From JADLGF01 sp020849415 (GTDB taxonomy: Bacteria > Chloroflexota > Chloroflexia > Thermomicrobiales > UBA6265), in NCBI GenBank assembly GCA_033812595.1, contig JAPXTJ010000109.1:1-11054 (forward strand): a stretch of 11,054 nucleotides of DNA. Reading direction: 5' to 3'. Under the pieces are notes generated by a model. It made no database searches and was not told where the DNA came from. It saw only the letters and a list, made by a program, of their open reading frames with translations. Positions 1 to 5,876 of this stretch are shown here, one piece after another. Within the stretch, counting starts at the first letter, position 1. Every line of letters begins with the position of its first letter. The position numbers were made by a program, and so were the translations under genes.

Positions 1-31
1 CGCGCATCAGGCTATCTCGGCAGGGTGAGGG

Positions 32-104
32 TACGCCCGACAGGACTCGAACCTGTGGCCTCTTGCTCCGGAGGCAAGCGCTCTATCCACTGAGCTACGG
101 GCGC
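32..104 (-). tRNA. tRNA-Arg (anticodon CCG)
   Basis: On the minus strand the full cloverleaf can be drawn. There is a 7-bp acceptor stem (one G-U pair at the first position) and a D arm closed by GCTC/GAGC. The anticodon stem CTTGC/GCAAG carries the loop CTCCGGA, giving anticodon CCG. The variable region is 5 nt, and the T arm ACAGG/CCTGT carries the loop TTCGAGT. The discriminator base is A. The 73-nt gene is followed by CCC, so the CCA tail is not encoded and must be added after transcription. CCG reads the arginine codon CGG, which is expected to be common in a GC-rich genome. It lies on the same strand as, and downstream of, the three-gene operon. Confidence 0.96.
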
Positions 105-111
105 GTGCGCC

Positions 112-130
112 GGCGGGAGGCTATCCCGCC
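112..130 (-). other. Perfect 7-bp hairpin between TPP gene and tRNA
   Basis: GGCGGGA (112-118) and TCCCGCC (124-130) form a perfect 7-bp stem with a 5-nt loop. It sits 7 nt upstream of the mature tRNA 5' end and about 60 nt beyond the stop codon of the TPP gene. No T run follows it on either strand, so it is not a classical intrinsic terminator. It could mark the 3' end of the operon transcript or fold in the tRNA 5' leader near the RNase P cleavage site. Confidence 0.45.
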
Positions 131-142
131 TTGCGACTGCGA

Positions 143-148
143 ATTGTA
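143..148 (-). promoter_or_regulatory. Possible -10 box for tRNA-Arg
   Basis: On the minus strand TACAAT matches the sigma-70 -10 consensus at five of six positions. It lies about 39 nt upstream of the mature tRNA 5' end, between the TPP gene stop and the tRNA. No good -35 hexamer is present at 16-18 nt spacing, so the call is weak. If real, the tRNA leader would contain the hairpin at 112-130. Confidence 0.3.
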
Positions 149-189
149 CACCAACTATCCGGCGGCGACCCTGCCCGGCGCCGAGCGAT

Positions 190-1854
190 TCAGGAACGAA
201 TCTTGTCCCACATGCTGGGCATGGCCGGCACCGGCACTTCGATCAAGGTCGGTTCGTTTGCCTTGATCGATTCCCGCACCGCGATCCGCAACTCGGCGGC
301 ATTGGTGGCGCGCCGGCCCGTGATGCCGAACGCCCTGGCGAGTTGCAGGTAGTCGGGGTTGACCAGATCCGACGAGAGTTCACGGCCGCCGAATTGCTGG
401 ACCTGAATTCGCTTCACGTTGCCGAAGGCCTGATCGTTGAAGACGATCACCACGACCGGAATGTCGTGCTGCACCATCGTCGAAAGCTCGGACATCGAAT
501 AGCCGAAACCTCCGTCGCCGTTCATCGAAACGACCGGCACATCCGGTTTCCCGACCTTGGCCCCGAGCGAGGTCGCGAATCCGTATCCCAACGCTCCCTG
601 GTAGCCCGGCGCCAGAAACGTGTTCGGCCGGTAGACCGGCATCGCCATGAACGACCAGTAGGCGACCTGCGTGTACTCGGCCCCGATGATGCCTTCGTCG
701 GGCACTTCGGCGCGGATCGCCATCGCCAACCCGGCCTGCGGTTCGATGGATTGCAGTTTCGCCGCCGATGCTGACTTGAACGCTTCGAGTTCGCCCTGTC
801 GTGACGGTCGGTGGCGGTTGTAGCGCTCGGTTCGCTCCGCCAGTTCCGCGAGGCCCGGTTTGAGATCGGCTTCGATGCCGACCGCGACCTCGATGTTGCG
901 GCCAATCTCCTCCGGATCGATATCGATCTGCACGACTGATTGCCCCGTGACCAACGGTGTGACCGGGCCTTGCTCCGTCGCGTAGCGCGATCCCGCGATC
1001 AGGATGACATCGGCTTTCGGCAGGAGTTCCAGCTGACCGATGATCCCCTGCGCCAGGTAGTGCCGGTCAGAAACCGCCCCCTTGCCGTTTATCGACACCA
1101 CGATCGGCGCCTGCAGCAGTTCGGCGAGGCGAAGGAGTTCCTCGCCGGCTTCGGCCCGCTGGATGCCGCCACCGGCGTAGATGACCGGGTTGCTCGCCTG
1201 GCCAAGGAGGCGGGCGGCCTTGTCGATCAGGTCAGGATCGCCACCGGTTCGGACACGTGGTGGCGTCGGTTCACCGATAGTCACCGGAGCCGAGCCGAAC
1301 AGCACGTCGGGCGGTACTTCGACTTCCACCGGCCGCGGCCGGCCGGTCCGCATCTGCCGGAACGCTTCGGCGATCGTGCCCGGAATCGCTTCGGGCGAGT
1401 TCGCCCGGGCGGCGTGTTTGGTGACCGAGCGGATCATGCCAAGCTGATCCTTGATTTCGTGCAGGGCGCCGACGTTCCGATCGATCAGGTCGGAGCGCAC
1501 CTGCCCCGCGATCGCCAGCACCGGCGAATTGCAGGAGTAGGCGACCGCCAACCCCGAAGCGGCGTTCAGCAACCCCGGCCCCGGCACGACGACCGCGACT
1601 CCCTCGCGCCCCGTCACCCGCGCGTAGCCGTCAGCCATGTAGGTGGTCGATTGCTCGTGACGCGGGTGAATCACCCGAACGTGATCGCGTTCCTCCCAAA
1701 GAGCGTAGAAAAAGCCGTCGAGCTGGATGCCAGGGAGGGCGAAAAGGGTATCGACGCCCTGCTTCTTCAAGCTCGCCACCAGGGCGTGGCCGCCGGTCAT
1801 CGTCGTCACGCGGGAATTCAGTTCGGGTTGAGCGTCTTCGATCGTTGACGTCAT
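190..1854 (-). CDS. Thiamine diphosphate-dependent enzyme, acetolactate synthase large-subunit-like
   Basis: This 554-residue protein has the three-domain layout of the acetolactate synthase/pyruvate oxidase superfamily. The N-terminal pyrimidine-binding domain carries the catalytic glutamate in PRHEQST (E67) and the PGPGLLNA loop (about 91-98). A central domain spans roughly 200-340. The C-terminal pyrophosphate domain has the TPP/Mg motif GDGGFGYSMSEL beginning at 446, with the metal-ligand asparagine at N473. Family members condense or decarboxylate 2-oxo acids. The length suits a catalytic subunit, but no ilvN-like small subunit or other ilv gene is nearby, so branched-chain amino acid synthesis is doubtful; a catabolic lyase or carboligase role is as likely. 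The ATG overlaps the stop of the upstream M81 gene (ATGA, 1851-1854), which suggests translational coupling. A GGAGG ribosome site lies 7 nt upstream. The exact substrate cannot be read from the sequence. Confidence 0.9.
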   Translation of the reverse strand: MTSTIEDAQPELNSRVTTMTGGHALVASLKKQGVDTLFALPGIQLDGFFYALWEERDHVRVIHPRHEQSTTYMADGYARVTGREGVAVVVPGPGLLNAASGLAVAYSCNSPVLAIAGQVRSDLIDRNVGALHEIKDQLGMIRSVTKHAARANSPEAIPGTIAEAFRQMRTGRPRPVEVEVPPDVLFGSAPVTIGEPTPPRVRTGGDPDLIDKAARLLGQASNPVIYAGGGIQRAEAGEELLRLAELLQAPIVVSINGKGAVSDRHYLAQGIIGQLELLPKADVILIAGSRYATEQGPVTPLVTGQSVVQIDIDPEEIGRNIEVAVGIEADLKPGLAELAERTERYNRHRPSRQGELEAFKSASAAKLQSIEPQAGLAMAIRAEVPDEGIIGAEYTQVAYWSFMAMPVYRPNTFLAPGYQGALGYGFATSLGAKVGKPDVPVVSMNGDGGFGYSMSELSTMVQHDIPVVVIVFNDQAFGNVKRIQVQQFGGRELSSDLVNPDYLQLARAFGITGRRATNAAELRIAVRESIKANEPTLIEVPVPAMPSMWDKIRS

Positions 1855-3374
1855 CGAGCGGCCTCCGATTGCCGGTCAAGAATGGCCAGAATCTCTTCGT
1901 CGGTTACATCATCGGTCGGGTATTGACGCGGCCGGGGATAGCTGCGCCAGCTCGAATCGTTACCCGCGTTCCCCCATCCGGGACCGGCCAGATCGATGAA
2001 GCCGGCCGCTTCCGTGTAATGAAAACGTTGTTGATTGACCGATTTCACGACCACGATGCGGTACTCGTACGGTTCGATGCCGACCGACCGGAAGACGGTC
2101 TGCTCGGTCGACATCACCGGCACCGAGGTCACCACGACGGTGATAGACGGCTCGATCTCTACCACCGCGGTCCGGCCCATCGAAGAGTTGCTGACTTCGA
2201 GGTGCCCCGGTTGTGGTTCGCGGCTCTTCATCAGTTTGCCGTCCGAAAGGAGCCGGATCGTGGCATCAACCGTCACCGGTTCGTAGCGATCCGCGCCCCA
2301 GGTCCCGCCGAGGGGGCTTCTGAGCGTCCCGCCGATGCCGACCGCTTCCGCGCGTTCAACGAAGCCCGGATCGTTGATGATGTGAAGGGATGGCGCCGTT
2401 ACTCCGAGATCGAGGAGCGATTCGATCACGGCTGTGCAATCGCCCGGAAAGCCGCCGGTAACCGAATCGAGCGGATCAGCGATGACGACCGTGCCCGGCG
2501 GCATGGCGAGTGCGTCGGTGATCGCTTTTGGGAGGGGAGTGCGCGGCCGCGTTTCGGCGGCGATGCGATCCCGTTCGCTCCAGGCGCGCCACATCTGGTC
2601 CCGGCCGATCGATTGCGCGAGGTCCGGTTCGCCATCGGTGACGGTCACCGCGCTCAGAACGTGGAACTCCTCGACATCGAGGTGCGGGTGGGTCGGCATG
2701 ATCGAGCAGCAGAGCACACCCGGTTCCCGTTCGCGTTCGACCCCGGCGGCGATCAGGTCCTCCATCAGCGGCAGTGACGTCAGGTACATCGGAATGGTGG
2801 TGATAGTCGTCACCGGCCGGATGAGGCCATTGGCAGCGTCGATGACGATGCGCGCCGCCTGGAGACCCCGGTCGACGAAATCATGGTGCGGGTAGGTCTT
2901 GTACGCGACGAGCGCGTCAGCTGAACGCGCCATCCGCTCGGTGGGATTGCCGTGCATATCGAGCGTGGCGGCGATCGGCACATCGGGGCCGACGATCTCG
3001 CGAATACCCGCCAGCAACGCGCCGCAGGTGTCCTCTTCGCCGACCGCCAGCGATGCACCGTGCAGCGAAATCAGCACGCCGTCGACCGGCAGCTGTTCGC
3101 GCAAGAGGGTCGTCATCCGGTCGTAGATCCACTCCCAAAGCGGTTGCTCGACCGGCCCCGAGCAGGATGCGTGCGCACCCAACAGCGGCGCCGGCTCGAT
3201 GCCGGCTTCATCCAGCGCCGCCAGAAAACCACCAACTTCGGTGCGCGTGCCGCGGAAGAAATCGAGCAGCGCCGTTCCCTCCACGAGCGCACCCGCTTCG
3301 AACATCGCCCGCTTCCCCAGTAGCGGCGTCATCGAACTCGTTTCGGTCCAGAAGCGTCCCACCGCGATGCGCAT
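1851..3374 (-). CDS. M81 family metallopeptidase (MlrC-like)
   Basis: This 507-residue protein matches the MlrC/M81 family, named after the microcystin-degradation protein MlrC. It has the typical start MRIAVGRFWTET, a SLHGAS segment followed by an acidic EED (about 103-115), and TLDMHGNPTERM (about 137-148) leading to YPHHDF (about 161-166). The D-x-H pair near 139/141 and the histidine near 163 have the spacing expected for the zinc ligands of the family. The C-terminal MlrC_C-type domain shows ADPLDSVTGGFPGDCTA. The family hydrolyses peptide or amide bonds in small, often unusual peptides; this enzyme's substrate is unknown. No signal peptide is seen, so it should be cytoplasmic. The frame also opens at a TTG two codons upstream (3380), but AAGGAG at 3382-3387 is 7 nt from the ATG at 3374 and only 1 nt from the TTG, so the ATG is chosen. 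It is the middle gene of the operon. Confidence 0.92.
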   Translation of the reverse strand: MRIAVGRFWTETSSMTPLLGKRAMFEAGALVEGTALLDFFRGTRTEVGGFLAALDEAGIEPAPLLGAHASCSGPVEQPLWEWIYDRMTTLLREQLPVDGVLISLHGASLAVGEEDTCGALLAGIREIVGPDVPIAATLDMHGNPTERMARSADALVAYKTYPHHDFVDRGLQAARIVIDAANGLIRPVTTITTIPMYLTSLPLMEDLIAAGVEREREPGVLCCSIMPTHPHLDVEEFHVLSAVTVTDGEPDLAQSIGRDQMWRAWSERDRIAAETRPRTPLPKAITDALAMPPGTVVIADPLDSVTGGFPGDCTAVIESLLDLGVTAPSLHIINDPGFVERAEAVGIGGTLRSPLGGTWGADRYEPVTVDATIRLLSDGKLMKSREPQPGHLEVSNSSMGRTAVVEIEPSITVVVTSVPVMSTEQTVFRSVGIEPYEYRIVVVKSVNQQRFHYTEAAGFIDLAGPGWGNAGNDSSWRSYPRPRQYPTDDVTDEEILAILDRQSEAAR

Positions 3375-3381
3375 CGCCAAA

Positions 3382-3387
3382 CTCCTT
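3382..3387 (-). promoter_or_regulatory. Ribosome binding site deciding the M81 start
   Basis: AAGGAG on the minus strand is 7 nt from the ATG at 3374, an ideal spacing, but almost touches the in-frame TTG at 3380. It therefore supports the shorter protein beginning MRIAVG, which also matches the family's usual N-terminus. Confidence 0.75.
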
Positions 3388-3392
3388 GCCGA

Positions 3393-4658
3393 CTACTGGC
3401 CGTACTTGAGTTCTTCGGTCTTGCGGAGGATTTCGCCGCTCTTCACCAGTTCGGTCACCTCCCGCAGATCGTTGAGATAGCCACTGAGGAAGGGTTCGTG
3501 TCCGGGAGAGAGCATCAGGTGAATGGAAGGTGGCACGCGTTCGAGGTAGACGCGCCAGCCACGCGCCGCCATGCCATCCCCGACCGCAACCATATCGACC
3601 GTGTCAGAGGCGTAGGCGATCAGGCTCATATCGGGCTCACCGACGACATAGAAATCGGGCATCGCCTCGATTTCGTCTCGCAGCCAGCGCATGAAGGTCA
3701 TCGTTTTCCTGGTCAGGCGGAGGTAACCATCCTCACCGAGGTAGTTCATCACCGCCCAGGCCGCCGCGATCGCGCCGCCGGGACGCGTACCGGTCAGGGT
3801 GGGCGTGCGATACGTGCCGCCCGGCCAATTGTCGAAGTAGTACCCCTGATATTGGTAGATGTCCTCATCGCGGCAGATGAGGGTGGAAGCGCCCTTGGCC
3901 GTATAGCCGAACTTGTGGAGATCGGCGGAAATCGTGGTCACGCCCGGATTGCGAAAGTCGAAGGGGATGATCTCGTGTCCGAGTTTCTCGACGAACGGCA
4001 GAAAGAATCCACCGACGCAGGCATCGACGTGAAAGCAGATGTCTCGCTCGCGGGCGAATTCGGAGAGTTCGGGGATTGGATCGATCATCGTGTAGACGTA
4101 GTTGGGAGCCGAACCGACGAGCAGCACGGTGTTCCCGGTGATTGCGGCGCGATAGGCGTCGATGTCGACCCGCCAGTCGGGGCCAACTGGCGTGCGGATC
4201 GTTTTCAACCCGAAGTAGTGTGCCGCCTTGTCGAAGCCCGGGTGAGCGGTCTCCGGCAAGACGATCTCAGGGGCTGTGATCTCTGGCTGGCGAACGCGCG
4301 CCCGATCCCGGGCGATCTTGACCGCCAGCAGAATGCTCTCGGTGCCACCGCTGGTGATGTTGCCGAGTCCCGCCGGGGCGTGGAGCAGGCCGGCGGTCAT
4401 GTCCACGACCTCGGATTCGTAGCGCTTCAGGCTTGGAAAGGCGGTCGGCGCCAGGCCGTTGCCGGAGAATCCGCGGAGGTAGGCGTTCTTCGCGACCTCG
4501 GCCACATCATCGCCGGCGAGATAGACGAGCGCCGCAACCCGCCCCTCCTGCCAGCGGACATCCGCTTCAGCCTCGTGATCCATGATGGTCCATATGTCAG
4601 CGGCGGCTATGCCCTCACGGGCGAGGGAGGCGCGGGTTTTCTCTTGCTCCACGGTCAT
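3393..4658 (-). CDS. PLP-dependent lyase/decarboxylase, sphingosine-1-phosphate lyase-like
   Basis: This 421-residue fold-type I PLP enzyme belongs to the group II decarboxylase superfamily. Visible motifs are TSGGTES (102-108, cofactor phosphate region), AHPGFDKA (H139, likely ring-stacking histidine), FHVDAC (D212, pairing with the pyridine nitrogen) and SADLHKFGYTAKG (K249, the Schiff-base lysine). GGTYRTPTLTGTRPGG follows at 280-295. This last block and the segment WRVYLERVPPSIHLML (368-383) resemble sphingosine-1-phosphate lyase more than glutamate decarboxylase. S1P lyase splits a phosphorylated long-chain amino alcohol into an aldehyde and phosphoethanolamine. There is no N-terminal membrane segment, unlike the eukaryotic enzyme, so it should be soluble. 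The ribosome site AGGAG is 8 nt from the ATG. It is the first gene of the operon, 18 nt ahead of the M81 start. An amino acid decarboxylase role remains possible. Confidence 0.88.
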   Translation of the reverse strand: MTVEQEKTRASLAREGIAAADIWTIMDHEAEADVRWQEGRVAALVYLAGDDVAEVAKNAYLRGFSGNGLAPTAFPSLKRYESEVVDMTAGLLHAPAGLGNITSGGTESILLAVKIARDRARVRQPEITAPEIVLPETAHPGFDKAAHYFGLKTIRTPVGPDWRVDIDAYRAAITGNTVLLVGSAPNYVYTMIDPIPELSEFARERDICFHVDACVGGFFLPFVEKLGHEIIPFDFRNPGVTTISADLHKFGYTAKGASTLICRDEDIYQYQGYYFDNWPGGTYRTPTLTGTRPGGAIAAAWAVMNYLGEDGYLRLTRKTMTFMRWLRDEIEAMPDFYVVGEPDMSLIAYASDTVDMVAVGDGMAARGWRVYLERVPPSIHLMLSPGHEPFLSGYLNDLREVTELVKSGEILRKTEELKYGQ

Positions 4659-4701
4659 TGTCCTGGCTCCTCATAGTCGCTTGTTGGCGGTTCGTGCGCT
4701 G

Positions 4702-4735
4702 TTCGGCAACGGTGTATCCGAAAAGAAACCGGGTT
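4702..4735. promoter_or_regulatory. Candidate regulator operator(s) in the divergent intergenic region
   Basis: Two small inverted repeats lie just downstream of the predicted operon start site. The first is TTCGG (4702-4706) with CCGAA (4718-4722), separated by 11 nt. The second is the near-palindrome AACC-G-GGTT (4727-4735). A regulator bound here could block the minus-strand operon. Operators next to divergently transcribed IclR genes are common, but neither repeat resembles one well enough to be sure. Confidence 0.25.
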
Positions 4736-4750
4736 ACCTTGATGGCGCAC

Positions 4751-4779
4751 AGTCTATGAGTGATGCTTTTCGCTGTCAA
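4751..4779 (-). promoter_or_regulatory. Sigma-70-type promoter of the three-gene operon
   Basis: On the minus strand a perfect -35 box TTGACA (complement of 4774-4779) is followed after exactly 17 nt by TAGACT (complement of 4751-4756), which matches the -10 consensus at four of six positions. Transcription would start near 4744 and give a leader of about 85 nt before the ATG at 4658. It is the best promoter seen in the window and points into the S1P lyase-like gene. Confidence 0.75.
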
Positions 4780-4842
4780 TCGGCTGTTTTCATCCGGGCG
4801 GCGGGCATGGGAAAACGCGTGTGACGATGTGGGGATTGGTGG

Positions 4843-5631
4843 GTGTCGATGGAAAATGGTCAATCCGGTATCAGTGCGATCGATCGGGCGTTGATCATCC
4901 TGGAGGCGCTGGCGGCCGCCCCGCAGGGGTTGACCGTGACCGATCTGAGCGCCCAACTCCAGATCAACAAGGGGCTGACGTTCCGCATCCTGTCGAGCCT
5001 GGCGCACCGGGAGTACGTCTATAAAGACGAGTCGACCCAGCATTACCGCATCTCCATCCGGCTGCTTGGCCTCGCGTTTCAGCACCTCAAGGTGCTCGAT
5101 GTCTACGATGTCCTGCTGCCGATCCTTCGGCGCCTCGCCCAGGAGACCGGCGAACTTGCCGAGCTGAACTGGGTGGAGCAGGGCCGCATGGTGACGGTCG
5201 CAAAAGCGGACAGTCCCCGGCAGTTGCGCGTGGTCAGCTATCTGGGGCAGGAGCAGGCGCTGCACGCCACCGCTTCAGGCAAGGTCTACCTGGCTAGCCT
5301 GCCAATTGAAGAAGCTCTGCAGCGAGCCATCGTTAACGGTTTGACCGCGTTCACGCCATCCACCATCACCGAAATCGAAGCCGTGAAGCGGGAACTCGAT
5401 CTGGTCCGCGATCAGGGGTACGCAACGAATAACCAGGAGTCCTCGGAGCACGTGCTGGCGGTGGCGGCGCCGATTCGCGCCCTGGCGGATGACGGCCGGG
5501 TGGTTGGGTCGGTCGGCGTGGTGTCGCCAGATTTTCATGAAATCCACCGTGATCCCGCGGTGATCGAGCGAACCATCCACGCCGCCAACGAGATCAGCCG
5601 CGCCTGGCCACTAGTGCACCTCGAGGTCTAG
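4843..5631 (+). CDS. IclR family transcriptional regulator
   Basis: This 262-residue protein has the two-domain IclR layout. An N-terminal winged helix-turn-helix covers about 11-70 (AIDRALIILEALAAAPQGL, then TVTDLSAQLQINKG, with a recognition helix near 43-53). The effector-binding domain runs from about 85 to 258, with ALHATASGKVYLA and the typical C-terminal LAVAAPIRALADDGRVVGSVGV. IclR proteins bind a small-molecule effector and usually control an adjacent, often divergent, catabolic operon. Here the gene is divergent from the S1P lyase-like/M81/TPP operon, with 184 nt between the start codons, which makes that operon the likely target. The start may be the GTG at 4843 (GGGGA 7 nt upstream) or the ATG two codons later at 4849; the sequence does not decide. 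The effector is unknown. Confidence 0.93.
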   Translation: MSMENGQSGISAIDRALIILEALAAAPQGLTVTDLSAQLQINKGLTFRILSSLAHREYVYKDESTQHYRISIRLLGLAFQHLKVLDVYDVLLPILRRLAQETGELAELNWVEQGRMVTVAKADSPRQLRVVSYLGQEQALHATASGKVYLASLPIEEALQRAIVNGLTAFTPSTITEIEAVKRELDLVRDQGYATNNQESSEHVLAVAAPIRALADDGRVVGSVGVVSPDFHEIHRDPAVIERTIHAANEISRAWPLVHLEV

Positions 5632-5876
5632 CTCATTTCCGAAGAAGACCGTCTGATTCGACATTCACGCATGGGCTTCCGGGCGTTTCGAAGCTGGCGC
5701 GACGTAGCGCGGCTTGTCCGTCCATCGCGCTGCCGGGGCTAGGCTTGGAGCATTCTGGCCACGGTCGTCGACTGTTCGGTCGATGCTGATCCCCGTCCGC
5801 TCAGGTAAAACCGCTGGCCAGGCGCTCGCTTCGTGTCGGGCGTCTTCGACGAAACGTTGCGAAAGGAGCGTTCCAG

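Noticed and set aside
940..1848. Long plus-strand open frame opposite the TPP gene
   Set aside because: It is the antisense shadow of a GC-rich gene; its translation is rich in Arg, His and Asp with no known motif, while the minus strand encodes a clear TPP enzyme.
1845..2777. Long plus-strand open frame opposite the M81 gene
   Set aside because: Same shadow pattern; no recognisable domain and no ribosome site, against a clear MlrC-type protein on the other strand.
3498..4676. 392-codon plus-strand open frame opposite the PLP enzyme
   Set aside because: It mirrors the codon structure of the real gene and has no family features.
5632..5876. Promoter for the PoxB-like gene (for example TTGGAG at 5745 or TAAAAC at 5806)
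   Set aside because: No pair of hexamers with acceptable spacing scores well enough; the region holds only weak, unconvincing matches.
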